DNA of 64,000 bases, from positions 310,001 to 374,000 of the forward strand of contig NZ_RBDY01000004.1 of NCBI RefSeq assembly GCF_003626575.1, written 5' to 3'. Made by a program: the position numbers and the translations under genes. This document shows, piece after piece, positions 53,501-64,000 of this stretch (the stretch's first letter is position 1; each line of letters begins with the position of its first letter). The stretch is from Streptomyces radicis (GTDB lineage: Bacteria; Actinomycetota; Actinomycetes; Streptomycetales; Streptomycetaceae). The notes under the pieces are model-generated. The model worked only from the letters and a program-made list of their open reading frames with translations. It had not been told where the DNA came from and did not search any database.

Positions 53501-56500
53501 TAGGCGCGGTCGGCCCCGGCGTGGCGGTGCAGGAACCACAGGCGGCGCTGGCCGAACGACAGGGGCAGCGACGCGGGGCGCGCGCTTGGCCGTTCGGGGG
53601 CGCCGGGGGCGGGGGCGCGCGCGGCGAGGTGGGCGGCGAGCGCGGCGACCGTGGGGTGCTCGAAGACGTCGCGGACGTCGAGGTCGGCGTGGCCCGCGGC
53701 GCGCACCCTGGCGGCCAGGCGGGCGGCGCGCAGGCTGTCGCCGCCGAGGTCGAAGAAGCTGTCGTCGGGGCCGACGCGCCCGGTGCCCAGGAGGTCGGCA
53801 CAGAGGGCGGCGAGCTGGCGTTCGAGCGGGGTGGTGAACGCGGTGGTGAACGCCGGGGCGGGCGCCCGCTCGGGCGCGGGGAGGGCGGCGCGGTCGAGCT
53901 TGCCGTTGGGGGTGAGCGGCAGGGCGTCCAGCGTCACCAGAAGGGCGGGGACGAGGTGCGCGGGCAGCCGCTCGCGCAGCCGGGCGCGCAGGCGTTGGGG
54001 CAGGTCATCGGCCGGGCTGGTGCCGTCGGGCACGACATGGCCGACGAGCCGCGGCTCGCCGCCCGCCGGGTCGGGCGCGGCGGTGACCGCGGCGGCGGCC
54101 ACGCCGGGGGCGGCGAGCAGCGCGGCCTCGATCTCGCCCGGCTCGACGCGGTGGCCGCGGACGCTGAGCTGGTCGTCCACGCGGCCCAGGTACGCGAGGC
54201 CGTGGACGAGCCCGCCGTCCGGCGTCCACCGGGGCACCCAGCGGGCCAGGTCGCCCGAGCGGTAGAGGCGCGAGCCCGGCGGGCCGAAGGGGTCGGCCAC
54301 GAACCTCCCCGCGGTCAGGGCGGGTTGGCCGAGGTAGCCGCGGGCGACGCCCTCGCCGCCGACATACAGCTCGCCCGTGACGCCTGGCGGCACCGGGCGC
54401 AGCAGGGCGTCGAGCACATGCACCCGGGCGCCGGGGAGCGCGGTGCCGATCGGGCTGCCGGGGCGTGCGGCGTCGCGGGGGCCTTCGGCGTCGCCGGGGC
54501 CTTCGGCGTCGCCCGGGGTGAGGTCAAGGCGCGTGGTGTGCACGGTGGTCTCGGTGATGCCGTACAGGTTGACGGCCGCGGGGGCGCGGTCGCCGTGCCG
54601 CGCGTGCCAGCCGCGCAGGGCCGATGGCGTGAGCTTTTCCCCGCCGAACAGCAGCCAGCGCAGGGCCAGTTGCCGCCCACGCCCGGAGTCTTCCGCGTCG
54701 GCGGCGTCGAGCGCGGCGAACGCGGAGGGCGTCTGGTTGAGCACCGTGACCCGCTCGGCGGCCAGCAGGTCGAGGAACGCCAGGGGCGAACGGGCCACAT
54801 CGCGCGGGACGACCACGAGACGGCACCCGTGCGTCAGCGCGCCCCACAGCTCCCACACGGAGAAGTCGAAGGCGCACGAGTGGAAGAGCGTCCACACGTC
54901 GCCGGGCCCGAAGCCGAACTCCCGCGCCCCTTCGGTCAGCAGCGCCACCGGGCCGCGGTGCGGGACCACCACGCCCTTGGGGCGGCCCGTGGACCCCGAG
55001 GTGTGGATGACATAGGCGGCGTGCGCGGGCGTGAGCGGGGCGCGCCGGTCCGCGTCGGTGAGGTCGGCCATGGGATCGGGGGCGGCGTCGGGGGCGGCGT
55101 CGGGCTCGGCGTTGGGCTCGGCCAGCGCGGCGGCCAGCTCATCGGGCGTGAGCACCGAGACCGGGCGGGTGCCGTCCAGGATCAGCCGGACGCGTTCGGC
55201 GGGCCAGTCGGGGTCGATCGGCACGGCCGCCGCGCCCGACTTGGCGACGGCGAGCAGCGCGGTCACCAGGTCGGCGGAGCGCGGCAGCTGAACGGCGACG
55301 GCGCGCTCGGGCGCCGCGCCGCGCCTGACCAGGGCGCGGGCCAGGCGGTTGGCGCGGGCGTTGAGGTCGCGGTAGCGCAGGACCGTTCCGCCGAACGTGA
55401 CGGCCGGGGCGTCGGGGAAGCGCGCGGCGGCGCGTTCGAAGAGGCCGGGCAGGGTGAGTCCGGTCTCCGCAGGGGCCGTTGGGCGGGCCACCAGGGCGCG
55501 GCGCTCGCCGCGCGACAGGTGCGGCAGGCGGCCCGCGGCCCTGTCGGGGTCCCCGGCGAGGGCGGCGAGCAGCCTGACGCAGCGGCGCGCCTCGGCCGCC
55601 GCCGCGCGGGCGTCGTGACGCGCCGGATCGGCGTCCACGTCGACGCGCAGGCCGCCGTGCCCCTCGTCCGGGTAGACGGTGAGGGACAGCTCGCGCACCG
55701 GGCCGATGGCGACGTTGCGCATCGCCATGGGCCGCCCGGCGAAGTCGCGGCCGTAGCCGAACGGCAGGACATTGACCGCGACGTCGTACAACTCCCGCCC
55801 GCCGCCCGTCAGTCCGAGGTCGCGCAGCAGGTCCTCGTGCCGGTACCTGCCGTGCGGCAGGACGGCCGCCAGCTCGTCGCGCGCCGCCCGCACCAGCTCC
55901 CCTGCCGCCCGCCCTGGGTGGAGGGGCAGCCGTAGCGGCAGGACGTTGGACGCGGTTCCCGCGGCCAGCCGGGCCGCCGCGCGGTCGCGGCCCGCGACCG
56001 GGAGCCCGAGCACCACCTCGGAGCCGCCGCCCGCGCGCGCGTGCGCGAGCAGCGCCCCCGCGGCCGTGACCGCGTCGGGCCAGTGGGCGCCGAGGCGGCG
56101 CGCGGTCGCCCGCAGCGCGGCAAGGCCAGCCGCGGGGAGGCGCGCGGTGCCGCGCGCGGCGAGCCCGCCCCCGGCGGAAGCCGCCGACGGCGTGAGCCCC
56201 TCGACCCTGGCGTGCCAGAACGCGCGGTCATCGGCGAGGGCGGGCGACGAGCGGTACGCGCGCTCGGCGGCCAGCAGCGCGTCCGGCGGGTGGGGTGACG
56301 GCGTCGGCCGCTCGCCCCGTTCGAGCGCGGCGTAGAGCCTGGCGACGCGGCGGGTCAGCAGCGCGCTGCCGACGCCGTCGAGCACCAGGTGGTGACAGGC
56401 CAGGTGCCACACGTACCGCGCGTCGGCGAGCCGCAGCAGGGCGGTGCGGAACGGCGGCCCCGCGGCCAGGTCGAACGGGCGCGCCACGTCGGCGCGCGAC

Positions 56501-56844
56501 CACGCCATCGCGGCCGCGGCGGGGAACGGCTCGCCGCGCAGGTCCACCACGTCGAGGCGCCACGGCGGCAGCGGCCCGTCCCACTGCCGCGGCTCGCCTT
56601 CGCCCTCCCCCGCGGAGCCCACCACCGAGCCCGCCGCGGAGCCCGCCACCGGGTCCAGCGCGAACCTGGCCCGCAGCGGCCCGGTCTCGGCGACCGCGGC
56701 GGCGAACGCCGCCTCGAAGAGCCCCGCGTCGAGCGGCCCTCGGATGTCGAGGGCCACGCCCACGTGGTAACGCCCCGGCGCGGCGAGCCTTGAGCCCACC
56801 CAGATGCCGCGCTGCGCCGTCGTCAGCGGCAGCGGCCCGGTCAC
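47554..56844 (-). CDS. Nonribosomal peptide synthetase, C-A-T-C-A-T-E-C
   Basis: A 3096-residue NRPS. C1 (about 1-430, HHLVLDG near 151) resembles the EntF/DhbF type that begins [11 protein letters not shown]1 (about 450-980): pocket residues read D-F-W-N-L-G-L-V-H plus K, close to the threonine code. T1 has LGGDSL near 1033. C2 (about 1085-1500) has HHIACDH, with the final motif Gly changed to His. A2 (about 1530-2010) reads roughly D-A-L-W-W-G-G-T-A, a small/hydrophobic type. T2 has SGGDSI near 2100. E (about 2115-2560) has HHLAIDG and ESHGRP. C3 (about 2590-3060) has HHLVLDG and is the last domain. There is no TE and no A-T after C3. The GTG start overlaps the upstream NRPS stop (GTGA). 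Confidence 0.95.
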   Translation of the reverse strand: MTGPLPLTTAQRGIWVGSRLAAPGRYHVGVALDIRGPLDAGLFEAAFAAAVAETGPLRARFALDPVAGSAAGSVVGSAGEGEGEPRQWDGPLPPWRLDVVDLRGEPFPAAAAMAWSRADVARPFDLAAGPPFRTALLRLADARYVWHLACHHLVLDGVGSALLTRRVARLYAALERGERPTPSPHPPDALLAAERAYRSSPALADDRAFWHARVEGLTPSAASAGGGLAARGTARLPAAGLAALRATARRLGAHWPDAVTAAGALLAHARAGGGSEVVLGLPVAGRDRAAARLAAGTASNVLPLRLPLHPGRAAGELVRAARDELAAVLPHGRYRHEDLLRDLGLTGGGRELYDVAVNVLPFGYGRDFAGRPMAMRNVAIGPVRELSLTVYPDEGHGGLRVDVDADPARHDARAAAAEARRCVRLLAALAGDPDRAAGRLPHLSRGERRALVARPTAPAETGLTLPGLFERAAARFPDAPAVTFGGTVLRYRDLNARANRLARALVRRGAAPERAVAVQLPRSADLVTALLAVAKSGAAAVPIDPDWPAERVRLILDGTRPVSVLTPDELAAALAEPNAEPDAAPDAAPDPMADLTDADRRAPLTPAHAAYVIHTSGSTGRPKGVVVPHRGPVALLTEGAREFGFGPGDVWTLFHSCAFDFSVWELWGALTHGCRLVVVPRDVARSPLAFLDLLAAERVTVLNQTPSAFAALDAADAEDSGRGRQLALRWLLFGGEKLTPSALRGWHARHGDRAPAAVNLYGITETTVHTTRLDLTPGDAEGPGDAEGPRDAARPGSPIGTALPGARVHVLDALLRPVPPGVTGELYVGGEGVARGYLGQPALTAGRFVADPFGPPGSRLYRSGDLARWVPRWTPDGGLVHGLAYLGRVDDQLSVRGHRVEPGEIEAALLAAPGVAAAAVTAAPDPAGGEPRLVGHVVPDGTSPADDLPQRLRARLRERLPAHLVPALLVTLDALPLTPNGKLDRAALPAPERAPAPAFTTAFTTPLERQLAALCADLLGTGRVGPDDSFFDLGGDSLRAARLAARVRAAGHADLDVRDVFEHPTVAALAAHLAARAPAPGAPERPSARPASLPLSFGQRRLWFLHRHAGADRAYNVPLTVRLDGAPDPAVLAAALGDLTDRHEVLRTVIHEEEGHPHQRILPPAEGRPALAETAVAAAELPAALAAAARHAFRLDREPPLRAELFTTETGERTLLLLLHHIACDHASLAPLAADLGAAYAARLRGTPWDLPQLPSQYADFALDQRATFGTEDARTPHTERRLAHWTLALEGLPDRIALPFDHAAPPTDEGATVTFTLPAGPHRRLAELAAAEHASLFMAVHTALAALLTRLGAGTDIPVATAVSDRPEPRLDALVGFFVNTLVLRADTSGDPTLRELLGRVRAADLAAFAHQDVPFELVVEAVRPHRPETGSPLFQVMLVVTPPPPDRLELPGLRAEIGTVATGTAKCDLAFSLHDRRAPDGTFLGLDGLLEYRTGLFEPATARALCDRLVRLLTLLADAPDTPVRGADILEPAERERLLTHWGATPPRGTRGGARSVPERVAEHARRTPHAVALRSDAETLTYAELVARADALAARLAAAGVGPETRVALLMERGVAYAVTALAVLRSGGCYVPLDSRAPRARQARVIAEARAAVLVVGPGIAQEARPPGAPLVIELTDAAAEFTGTPPRVQVQAERLACAIFTSGSTGVPKGVAITHGDILALADDACFEPTTARRMVMHSPHSFDASTLELWVPLLGGGEVVIAPPGDLDLRTLRRLVAETRPTGLWLTAGLFQLVAEEDPTCLRGLDTVWTGGDVVPPRAVRAVRRHCPGVQVVNGYGPAELTTAASWHRVTEADLAEPAARRGIPIGRPLDGGRAYVLDPGLQPVPAGVTGELYLAGTGVARGYLGRPTLTAERFVADPFGPPGARMYRTGDLARWLPDGTLAFGGRADGQVKLRGFRIETDEVATALAGHGGVGQAVVVVREDRPGEKRLVAYLVAADGAEVDLDALRRHAAETLPDYMVPAAWAVLDRVPLTRNGKPDRAALPAPAPPAPGAAPEERADEPAAPTTERERVLRDIFAELLRLPSIGVHDGFYDSGGDSIIAIQLVSRAHDAGLRITVNDVLRAPTVAGLAERAEARAARNAPDPAGPDEGSGPVPLTPIVRWWLEQGGDRRSFTQHMVLRTPAGLTVERLTAALGALVERHAALRLRLRATAGEWRLDALPAERVPVAGRVTRVAAEGRPDGDLPGLLGDALDAALDRLDPDAGRLVAAAFLDRGPERDGRLLLVVHHLAIDGVSWRVLLPELAAADLAIAEGRAPEPAPPPVPFPAWARTLAAQGAEGRRRGELPLWTEALAEPDPPLADPPPPGAPGAARELAVTLPPGRTRPLLTEVGAAFHCGVEPVLLTGLALAVEEWRRRRGRPANGGLLLDLESHGRPDLPDTDLSRTVGWLTALYPVRLPPTGCAWTDVWTAAPALGHALTRVKERLRAVPDRGIGYGILRHLDPEPAPGLLGPAAPALGFNYLGRLAAGPGVDWGIADEPAVARRGRAPERLGSHALDINAVTLDGEAGPRLSAVLTWTEGQFTEAEVRALADLWFAALDSLALHARTRGAGGRSPSDLPLVRLDQGEIGHLERAYPGLDDVLPLTPLQEGLLFHALYAPAATDVYQAQFVLRLGGPLDPAALRAAATALLTRHPNVRAAFVHEGLRHPVQVIPAPLAPGWRELDLTRVAPARRERVFDRLALADLRRRFAVDRPPLIRFTLTRWGPEEHRLVLTNHHLVLDGWSAPLLIRELLALHAHGGAADALERVTPYRDHLALLATRDRGAARAAWRAALAGVGEPPRLTAPGVAVPERGGPTTLGASLSDTATKALRGLGAEGVTLNTVVQVAWGLLLARRCRALDVVFGTTVSGRQPELPGMESMIGLFINTLPVRVRLDPAETVRATLHRIRDEQARLLPHSHIGLSEIQRAVGRRELFDTHVVFENYPLDRVALARPASGLRLTGAEGRDATHYPLTLVAFAADETLSLRLDHLPGAVAPGEADAIVRELTQLLEAVAAAPEAPVTDLVPRATVVPDSSVPITTPGRTPP

Positions 56845-59800
56845 CGGGGGACGCCCGGCACCGTGTCATGGGCGCGCAGCGCGGGGGCGAGCAGCTCGCC
56901 GATCTCGGCGAGCGGCCCCGGCCTGCCCATCTCGGCGTGCCTGCTGTCCACCGCGCGCACATCCGGCTTGCCGCCGTCGACATAGGGGCCCCACTGCTCG
57001 GCGGCCACCTCGGGCGAGGTCTCGAGGGCGGTGAAGACCAGCAGGTCGCCGCTGTAGCGGGAGGGGACGTGGTCGCGGGCGATGACGGCGTTGTTGGTGT
57101 AGACGCGGCAGATGGTCTGGATCATCTCCTCGTCGAACGTGGCCAGCAGGCCCGTGTGTTCGCGGGCGATCTCGAGGAAGCGGGGGTAGGTCAGCTCCTC
57201 GTCCGCCCACAGGGCCGGGTCGTAGCCGAAGAAGTCGAGGACCGTGCGCATCACATGGTCGGGCCCGAAGACGACCGCGGGCCGCTCGGCGCCGTTCCCG
57301 CCCCCGTGGTCCGCAGTGCCACCACCGGAAGGGCGCGGCGACGGCACCGCGTCCAACACGGCGAGCAGGCCGACCCGTTCGCCCGCGCGCTGGAGCTGCA
57401 CGGCCATCTCGTGCGCCACGAGGCCGCCGAACGACCAGCCGAGCAGGTGGTAGGGGCCGGTGGGCCGCACGGTGCGCAGTCGGGCGACATAGTCGGCGGC
57501 CATCTCGGCGATCGACCCCGGCAGCACGCGCGAGCCGTCGAGGCCGCGCGCCTGGAGCCCGTACACCGGCTGGTCGGCGCCGAGCGGCCCGGTGAGACCC
57601 GCGTAGGACCACGCGATCCCGGCCGCCGGGTGCACACAGAACAGCGGCGGGCGCGCGCCCTCGTCACGCAGCGGCAGCAGCACCCCGGTGCCGCCGCCGA
57701 GGGCGGGCGCCTGGGGCTCGGCGCCGCGTTCGGCCACGGCCTCCGCGGCGTCCGTCTCGGCGGGCGCGTCGGTGGAGCGCACAGCGGCGAGCGGGCGGTG
57801 CGCCTCCTGCGCGGTGCGCGTCAGCAGCGCAAGGAACCGCTCGGCGAGGTCGCCCGCGCGCTCGGCCGTGACCAGGTGCGGCCGGTATTCGACCTGGAGG
57901 TGCAGGACGTCGCCGCGGTGGCTGAGGACGAGGCCGAGCGGGTAGTGCTGCCGGTCGTCGCCGAACGCCCTGGTCACCCGGAGCCCCGGCACGGGCTCCT
58001 CGAACGTCCGTGCCTCGAACGGGTAGTTGGCGAACGACATCATCGTGTCGAACGTGTCGCCGCTGTCCGTGATGCGCCGGATGTCGGTGAGGCTGATGTG
58101 CTGGTAGGGCATGAGCGCGGCCTGCTCCGCCTGCAACCTCACGAAGAGGTCACTCAGCGACTCGTCGGGGTCGAGCCGCACCCGGGTCGGCACGGTGTTG
58201 ATGAAGAGGCCCACCATCCGCTCCACGGCGGGCAGCTCGGCGGGGCGCCCCGAGACGACGGTGCCGAACACGACGTCACGCTGGCCCGTCTCCTCGGCGA
58301 GCACGATCGACCAGCACGCCTGGAGCACGGTCGCCACGGTCACGCCGTGCCGCCGCGCGGTGTCCACGAGCGGCCTTGTCACCTCCTCGCCGAGGCCGAA
58401 CCGCAGGTGCTGCGACTGCAACGGCTCGCCCGGCTCGGGGTCGCCGAGCCGCGTGCTGGTCACCCCGGCGAGCGCGGTGCGCCAGGCCGACTCGGCGGCC
58501 CGCTCGTCCACCCGGGACAGCCAGCCCAGATACTCGCGGAACGGCGTGCCCGCGGGCAGCCCGTGCGGCGTTCCGGTCACGATCGCGCCGTAGTGGGCGA
58601 AAAGCTCCTGGAGAACGATCGGCAACGACCAGCCGTCGAGCAGGATGTGATGCGTCGAGAGCACCAGGCGGCACCGCCCGTCGCCGAGGCGGATCAGCAG
58701 CAGCCGCAGCAACGGGGGTCGCACGGGGTCGTAGGGCCGGGCGCGCTCCCCCGCCACGATGCGTTCGGCCTCGCTCTCCCGCTGGTCCTCCGGCAGCCCG
58801 CTCAGGTCCACCTCGTCGAGCGGCGCCTCGACGCCGGGCCGCAGGATCTGCACCGGCTGGGGCAGCCCGGTGTGGACGAACGCGGCGCCGAGGTTGCGGT
58901 GCCGGTCCAGCAGGGCGCGTCCCGCGGCGCGCATCGCGTCGGCGTCGAGATCGCCGTCGAGCTCCAGCCAGAACTGCACGGTGTAGAGCGAGTGCGGCGC
59001 GTCGCCCGGGTCGCCGTCCTCCGAGGCGTTCAACGCGCCGAGCAGCAGGTGGTAGAGCATGCCCTGCTGGAGCGAGGAGACCGGCAGGATCTCGTCCAGG
59101 CCCGGGTGTTCGCGCTCCAGCCACTCGATGTGCCCCTGGTCGAGGCCGACCAGCGGGAAGTCGGACGGCGTGCGGCCCCCGGCCCCCGGCTCGACGGCGT
59201 GCGCGGCCAGCGCGTCGAGCGTCTCGAACCACGCCTCGATCAGCCGGTCGACCAGCGGGTCGTCGACGGCCCCCGCCGCCCAGGAGAACCCGATGCGCAG
59301 CCCGGTGCCGTCCGCGCCGTCCTCGGTCAGGGCGTTGATCGACAGCGGGTGGTCGAGCGGCATGTCCGCGTCGGCGCCCGCCGTCATCCCGGTCTCGGGC
59401 GCGGGCGACCAGTCCTCGTCGCCGTGGTCGGCGGGCAGCAGGAAGCGGCCGAAGTAGTTGAACCCGATGTGCCGCGGCTCGGCGGCGGCCAGCGCGGGCC
59501 CGGTCTCGGGGTTGAGGTGGCGGAGCATGCCGAAGCCGATGCCCTTGTCGGGGATCTCGCGCAGCTGCTCCTTCACCCGCCGCAGGGCGCGGCCGAGCTC
59601 GACGCCCTTCGGCGGCGCGTCGGCGGCGAGCGGGGCGCCGGGGGCGAGGCGGACCGGGTACATGCTGGTGAACCAGCCGACGGTGCGCGACAGATCGGCG
59701 CCTGGCACGACCGGCTCGCGGCCGTGGCCCTCGACGTCGATCACCACGTCGTCCGAGGTGCCGAGGCAGCGCTGGACGGCGAGGGCGAGCGCGGTCAGCA

Positions 59801-62800
59801 GCACATCGTTGATCTCGCAGTGGAACGTGGCGGGGATGGTGGTGAAGAGGTGCCGCGCCCGTTCCGCGCCGTAGACCACGGTGCGCGACCGTGACCGGCC
59901 CGTGGTGTCGCGCGCGGTGTCGAGGGGGCGCTTGGCCAGGCGGGGCCCCGGCACGGCCAACATCCGCTCCCACAGGGGGAGTTCGGCGAGGCGCTCGGGG
60001 GAGCGCGCCTGCTCGTTCAGGGCGCGGCTCCAGTGGCGCAGCGACGTCTCGACCGGGCGCAGGCGCGGGCGGCGCCCCTCGGCGGCGTCCTGGTAGGCGC
60101 CCACCAGGTCGGGCACGACGATGCGCCACGAAACGCCGTCGCAGGCCAGGTGGTTGGCCATGAACAGCAGCCGCCCCGGCTCCGAGGGCCCCGCGTCGAA
60201 CCACACGACGCGCACCATCCGGCCCGCGCGCACATCCAGCTCCTCCTTGGCGCGGTTGACCTCACGGGCCAGCACGCGCCCCAGGTCGTCGCCCGTGGCG
60301 CCCTCGGTCGGCACCCGGCGCACACACGAGGCGGCGGACACCGCGCCCGTGGGCCTGACGTCGAGCGACCAGCCGGTCGGCGAGCGGTCGAGGCGCAGCC
60401 TGAACGCGTCGTGGTGGTCGATCAACGCCTGCGCGGCGGCGGTCAGCCACTCCAGGCGCAGGCCGCCGGGCACGCGCAGCAGCACGGCCTGGTGGAAGCC
60501 GTCGATGGGCCCGCCCTGGTCGCGCAGCCAGTGCACGATCGGGGTGAGCGGCACGTCGCCGACGGCGGCGACGTCGGTGCCCGTGGTCCGCTGGGTGGTC
60601 TCCCTGGCCGCCTGGGCGAGCGCCTGGACCGTCTTGTGCTCGAAGACGTCCTGCGGGGTGAGGACGAGGCCCGACTGCCGCAGGCGGCTGACCAGTTGGA
60701 TGGACATGATGCTGTCGCCGCCGAGGTCGAAGAAGCTCTGGTCGCGCGGCACGTCGGCGGCGCGCAGGACCTCGGCGAACGCGGCGGCGACCACGTCCTC
60801 GCGCGCCTGGGGCTCCTCGGCGGCCTGTTGCCGCTCCTGGACGACAGGCGCGGGCCGTTCGACGACGGGCGCGGGCCGTTCGACGACGGGGGTCGAACGT
60901 TCAACGGCCGCCGCGGGCACGGGAGTCGGCGCCGGGGACGCCGGGGCTTCGAGGGCGGCGGGGTCGGTGTCGCGGGCCAGCTTGCCGCTCGGGGTGCGGG
61001 GCAGCGCGGCCGTCGGGCGGATCTCGGCGGGGACCAGATGGGCGGGGAGGCGTTCGGCGAGCCAGGCCCGCAGCGCGCCCTGCTCGGGCGGCGCCGCGCC
61101 GTCCGCGGTGACCGCCCAGGCGATCAGCCGCGCGTCCCCCGCGTGGTCGCCCCGGACACCCGCCATCGCCTCGGCGACCGCGGGGTGCCGGGCGAGCGCG
61201 GTCTCGATCTCGCCCAGCTCGACGCGGAAGCCGTTGATCTTGACCTGGGCGTCCACCCGGCCCAGGAAGTCGAGTTGGCCGTCCGCGCGCCAGCGGACCA
61301 GGTCGCCTGTCCGGTACATGCGCGACCCCGGAGGCCCGAACGGGTCGGCGGGGAAGCGCTCGGCGGTCAGCCCTGGCCGCCCCAGATAGCCGCGGGCGAT
61401 CCCCTCCCCGGCCAGGTACAGCTCCCCTGGCCGCCCCGGCTCCACGGGTCTGAGCGCGCCGTCGAGCACGCGGACCGCGACATGGTCGAGCGGGCGCCCG
61501 ATGGGCGGCGCCCCCTCCGTGCCCTCCTCACAGGCCCGCCACGCGGTGGCGTAGACGGTGGCCTCGGTCGGTCCGTAGACGTTGAGCAGCCGCGTGCCCG
61601 GCATCGTCGTGGTCACCCGGGCGACGAGCGAGGCGGGCAGCGCCTCCCCCGCCATGGCCAGCGTCCGCGCCGACAGGTCGAGGTCGGTGCGTTCGAGCAG
61701 CTTGCCGAGCACCGAGGGGATCGCGCACACCAGGCCGCCCGACCAGCGCGGCGGCTCGTCGTCGAGCAGCGACAGGAGGTTGCCGACGACCTCGACCGTG
61801 CCCCCGTTGGCCAGCGGTGCGAACACTTCGGCCACCGAGACGTCGAAGCTGAACGACGTGGCCGCGAGGCTGTGCGCGAGCGCCGCCGCGCCCAGCTCGG
61901 CCTCGGCCCACTCGAGCAGCGGCGGAACGTTGCGGTGCGGGACGACGACGCCCTTGGGCGTGCCCGTCGAACCCGACGTGAAGATGACATAGGCGGGGTG
62001 CCCTGGCAGCAGCGGGGCGTGGCGCTCGGCGTCGGCGACGTCGTGCGCGGCGGTCGCCGCGAGCTCGGCGGCGACGGGCGCGTCGTCGAGGACGACGACG
62101 GCGCCGCGCGCGTCGCCCAGGTCGCGGGCCGCGCCCGCCGCGTCGGTGACCAGGCACGAGGGCCGGGCGTCGCCGATCATGAAGCGCAGCCGCTCGGCCG
62201 GGTAGGCCGGGTCCAACGGCAGGTACGCCGCACCGGACTTGAGGACGGCCAGCATCGCCACGAGCGCGTCGGCCGAGCGCGGCAGCAGCAGCCCGACCAC
62301 GCGCTCGGGCCCCGCGCCGCGGCTGATCAGCAGCCGGGCCAGGCGGTTGGCGCGCTCGTGCAGCTCGCGGTAGGTCAGGCGCCCCGCGCGGTCCCGCACG
62401 GCGATCGCGTCGGGGGTCCGCCGCGCGGCGGCGTCGAGGACGGCGGTCAGCGTGCCGGGGGCCGAACGCCGCGGCGCGGGCCCGCCCCAGGCGCGGACGG
62501 CGGCCGACTCCCCGGCGCTCAGCAGGTCCAACGCGCCCACCGTGCGCCCAGGGGCGGCGACAGCGGCGGCCAGCAGGGTGCGGAAACGCCGGGCGTGCGC
62601 GTCGAGGGCCGCGCGCGGGTACCGTGCGGCGGGCCCGGCGACCAGGACGCGCGTGCCGCCCTGGTCCTCCTCGATCACGATCCGCACGACATCGGCGGCG
62701 TCGGGGGCGTCGGCGGCCGCTTCCGCGCCCACGCGGCGGGCGACGGCCTGGCACGCGCCGAACCGCAGCGGCGACACGGGCTCGCGCACATCCGCGACGG

Positions 62801-63770
62801 TGCCGTAGAGGCGGGCGTCGGGCCCGGTGAGGCCGAGCTCGCGGCACACCTCGGCGTGCCGGAACCGCTGGTGCCGCCGGGCCCTGCGCGCCTCGACGCC
62901 GACCTGCCGCACGAGCGCGGCGAACGGCGTTCCCTGGCCGACGTCGAGGCGCAGCGCGGCGACGTCCTCGGCGGCGGCCGGGGTGCGCTGCGCGCCCCGC
63001 CAGGGGCGGCCGTCCACCGGCAGGCCGAGTACCACGTCGCGGGCGCCGGTCATCCGGTGCAGATAGGCGGCGACGGCGGCGAGCAGGACGGCGCGCGGGT
63101 GGGCGCCGCAGTAACGGGCCGAGGCGCGCACCCGGTCGGCGTCGGCGGCGTCGAGCGCGACGGGCGCGGAGACCGTTGTCCCTGTCACGCCGTCGGCCGC
63201 GCCGTCGGGGGCGCCGTCGGGGGCCGGGAGCGCGAGCGGCTCGGGGCGGTCGGCGAAGCGCTCGCGCCAGTACGCCGCGTCCGCCTCGCGCTCGGGCGAG
63301 GCCGGGTACGCGTCGAGGGCGGCGGTGAACCGTTCCAGCGGCTCGAGGGCGCCGTCCTCGGCCGACGCGCCCTCGATCAGCGCCGTGTAGACCTCGGCGG
63401 CGCGGCGGCTGACCAGGGCGGCGCCGAACGCGTCGAGCGCGGCGCGCGGGTGCCGGTGGAACCACCTGTGGTGGTCGGGGCCGAGCCGCAGGAGCGCCTG
63501 CGCGGACCGCGTGTGCCGTTCGTCCGAGGCGAGTTCGGCCCGGGTCCAGGCCTCGGCCGCCGCGGCGGGGTCGGCCTCGCCCTCGAGGTCCACCAGGGTG
63601 AGCGGCAGCCCGCCGCCCTCGGTGAACGCGGGCGCCCCTGTCGCCTCTCCTGTGGCGCGCAGCCGCACGGCCGCCGCCTCGTCGACGACCCGGCGGATCG
63701 CGTCCTGCAACACGGTCACATCCACCGGCCCGTGGATGTCCACGACCTCGGCGACGGGGTGCTCAGACAT
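56841..63770 (-). CDS. Nonribosomal peptide synthetase, degenerate C-A-T-E-C-TE
   Basis: A 2309-residue NRPS. The first about 420 residues are a condensation-like domain lacking the first core motif, with [12 protein letters not shown] in place of HHxxxDG (near 107), so probably inactive. A (about 450-960, [11 protein letters not shown] near 600) has pocket residues roughly D-V-A-C-A-A-V-V-Y, not assigned. A linker with repeated ERPAPVV precedes T (LGGDSI near 1015). E (about 1040-1530) has NHLACDG and EGHGREP. C (about 1550-2000) has an intact HHILLDGWS. The type I thioesterase (about 2040-2309) has Ser in GWSFGG. There is no carrier domain between C and TE. ATG with AAGGAG upstream. Confidence 0.95.
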   Translation of the reverse strand: MSEHPVAEVVDIHGPVDVTVLQDAIRRVVDEAAAVRLRATGEATGAPAFTEGGGLPLTLVDLEGEADPAAAAEAWTRAELASDERHTRSAQALLRLGPDHHRWFHRHPRAALDAFGAALVSRRAAEVYTALIEGASAEDGALEPLERFTAALDAYPASPEREADAAYWRERFADRPEPLALPAPDGAPDGAADGVTGTTVSAPVALDAADADRVRASARYCGAHPRAVLLAAVAAYLHRMTGARDVVLGLPVDGRPWRGAQRTPAAAEDVAALRLDVGQGTPFAALVRQVGVEARRARRHQRFRHAEVCRELGLTGPDARLYGTVADVREPVSPLRFGACQAVARRVGAEAAADAPDAADVVRIVIEEDQGGTRVLVAGPAARYPRAALDAHARRFRTLLAAAVAAPGRTVGALDLLSAGESAAVRAWGGPAPRRSAPGTLTAVLDAAARRTPDAIAVRDRAGRLTYRELHERANRLARLLISRGAGPERVVGLLLPRSADALVAMLAVLKSGAAYLPLDPAYPAERLRFMIGDARPSCLVTDAAGAARDLGDARGAVVVLDDAPVAAELAATAAHDVADAERHAPLLPGHPAYVIFTSGSTGTPKGVVVPHRNVPPLLEWAEAELGAAALAHSLAATSFSFDVSVAEVFAPLANGGTVEVVGNLLSLLDDEPPRWSGGLVCAIPSVLGKLLERTDLDLSARTLAMAGEALPASLVARVTTTMPGTRLLNVYGPTEATVYATAWRACEEGTEGAPPIGRPLDHVAVRVLDGALRPVEPGRPGELYLAGEGIARGYLGRPGLTAERFPADPFGPPGSRMYRTGDLVRWRADGQLDFLGRVDAQVKINGFRVELGEIETALARHPAVAEAMAGVRGDHAGDARLIAWAVTADGAAPPEQGALRAWLAERLPAHLVPAEIRPTAALPRTPSGKLARDTDPAALEAPASPAPTPVPAAAVERSTPVVERPAPVVERPAPVVQERQQAAEEPQAREDVVAAAFAEVLRAADVPRDQSFFDLGGDSIMSIQLVSRLRQSGLVLTPQDVFEHKTVQALAQAARETTQRTTGTDVAAVGDVPLTPIVHWLRDQGGPIDGFHQAVLLRVPGGLRLEWLTAAAQALIDHHDAFRLRLDRSPTGWSLDVRPTGAVSAASCVRRVPTEGATGDDLGRVLAREVNRAKEELDVRAGRMVRVVWFDAGPSEPGRLLFMANHLACDGVSWRIVVPDLVGAYQDAAEGRRPRLRPVETSLRHWSRALNEQARSPERLAELPLWERMLAVPGPRLAKRPLDTARDTTGRSRSRTVVYGAERARHLFTTIPATFHCEINDVLLTALALAVQRCLGTSDDVVIDVEGHGREPVVPGADLSRTVGWFTSMYPVRLAPGAPLAADAPPKGVELGRALRRVKEQLREIPDKGIGFGMLRHLNPETGPALAAAEPRHIGFNYFGRFLLPADHGDEDWSPAPETGMTAGADADMPLDHPLSINALTEDGADGTGLRIGFSWAAGAVDDPLVDRLIEAWFETLDALAAHAVEPGAGGRTPSDFPLVGLDQGHIEWLEREHPGLDEILPVSSLQQGMLYHLLLGALNASEDGDPGDAPHSLYTVQFWLELDGDLDADAMRAAGRALLDRHRNLGAAFVHTGLPQPVQILRPGVEAPLDEVDLSGLPEDQRESEAERIVAGERARPYDPVRPPLLRLLLIRLGDGRCRLVLSTHHILLDGWSLPIVLQELFAHYGAIVTGTPHGLPAGTPFREYLGWLSRVDERAAESAWRTALAGVTSTRLGDPEPGEPLQSQHLRFGLGEEVTRPLVDTARRHGVTVATVLQACWSIVLAEETGQRDVVFGTVVSGRPAELPAVERMVGLFINTVPTRVRLDPDESLSDLFVRLQAEQAALMPYQHISLTDIRRITDSGDTFDTMMSFANYPFEARTFEEPVPGLRVTRAFGDDRQHYPLGLVLSHRGDVLHLQVEYRPHLVTAERAGDLAERFLALLTRTAQEAHRPLAAVRSTDAPAETDAAEAVAERGAEPQAPALGGGTGVLLPLRDEGARPPLFCVHPAAGIAWSYAGLTGPLGADQPVYGLQARGLDGSRVLPGSIAEMAADYVARLRTVRPTGPYHLLGWSFGGLVAHEMAVQLQRAGERVGLLAVLDAVPSPRPSGGGTADHGGGNGAERPAVVFGPDHVMRTVLDFFGYDPALWADEELTYPRFLEIAREHTGLLATFDEEMIQTICRVYTNNAVIARDHVPSRYSGDLLVFTALETSPEVAAEQWGPYVDGGKPDVRAVDSRHAEMGRPGPLAEIGELLAPALRAHDTVPGVPR

Positions 63771-64000
63771 GGCTGCCAGCTCCTTCGGACCGGGACCGGT
63801 CGGCGGCTCGGGGGCTCGGGTAGGGGTGGAAGCCTCGGCCCGTCTTGCGGCCGAGGCTGCCGTCGGCGACCAGCCGCGCCAGCAGCGGCGTCGGCGTGAA
63901 GCGCTCGTCGCCGGTGTGCTCGCGCAGCACCACGAGCGTGTCGATGACGGTGTCGAGGCCGATGAGGTCGGCCGTCCGCAGCGGGCCCGTGGGGTGCCCG
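63763..64000 (-). CDS. 3-hydroxyacyl-CoA dehydrogenase, C-terminal part
   Basis: About 78 residues are visible; the gene starts beyond the window. [41 protein letters not shown] and RGFHPY are the conserved end of the C-terminal dimerisation domain of 3-hydroxybutyryl-CoA dehydrogenase-type enzymes (NAD(P)-dependent). The stop overlaps the NRPS start by 8 bp, so it belongs to the same operon. It probably prepares an acyl or hydroxyacyl building block for the peptide; whether it acts on CoA or carrier-bound substrates is not visible. Confidence 0.9.
   Translation of the reverse strand, partial: GHPTGPLRTADLIGLDTVIDTLVVLREHTGDERFTPTPLLARLVADGSLGRKTGRGFHPYPSPRAADRSRSEGAGSHV

Overview
This is a very GC-rich actinomycete chromosome segment, most like Streptomyces or a close relative. 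The signs are the strongly GC-biased third codon positions, frequent GTG starts, 4-bp gene overlaps, and a familiar set of core genes (pepN, malQ, an HNH nuclease, a small MscS channel, a truncated haemoglobin, ettA). The window opens inside a secreted S8 protease gene. It closes inside a 3-hydroxyacyl-CoA dehydrogenase gene belonging to a nonribosomal peptide cluster.

Region 1 (1-9.7 kb) holds housekeeping genes: S8 protease, aminopeptidase N, 4-alpha-glucanotransferase, HNH nuclease, MscS channel and a GNAT acetyltransferase. Region 2 (9.9-20.3 kb) is one same-strand signalling locus: membrane protein GlnX, substrate-binding protein GlnH, a coiled-coil protein, Ser/Thr kinase PknG, a PP2C phosphatase, a VWA-domain protein and an FHA-domain protein. 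It looks like an extended form of the mycobacterial GlnX-GlnH-PknG amino-acid-sensing pathway, with a phosphatase and a phospho-reader added. Kinase, phosphatase and FHA protein each carry two zinc-ribbon pairs. Region 3 (20.3-33.0 kb) has an ABC-2 exporter pair, about 1 kb of repetitive non-coding DNA, globin, sialidase, thioesterase and ettA genes, a thioester-domain sortase-anchored adhesin, and two dynamin-like GTPases.

Region 4 (33.3-42.6 kb) is accessory. It starts at tRNA-Arg(TCT), followed by a decayed serine-recombinase fragment and a short CRISPR-like array (four 30-bp units, three 35-36-nt spacers). Then come an Fmt-like formyltransferase, an overlapping three-gene operon (small protein, DUF6879 protein, NB-ARC/TPR STAND ATPase), a second CRISPR-like remnant with the same 35-bp flank, and a fragment resembling an IS3 transposase. 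An EamA transporter and a secreted alpha/beta hydrolase follow, with overlapping 3' ends. No cas genes are visible.

Region 5 (42.7-47.3 kb) has small membrane proteins, a membrane-anchored HTH protein, a lipoprotein, a secreted M14 carboxypeptidase and an ArsR-type regulator, and ends at a strong hairpin. Region 6 (47.3-64 kb, minus strand) is an NRPS operon whose genes overlap by 4-8 bp: dehydrogenase, NRPS (degenerate C-A-T-E-C-TE), NRPS (C-A-T-C-A-T-E-C) and MbtH. Two condensation domains have no adenylation-carrier pair after them, so the assembly line is not simply colinear. Only the first A domain gave a readable prediction (threonine). The product cannot be named from this window.
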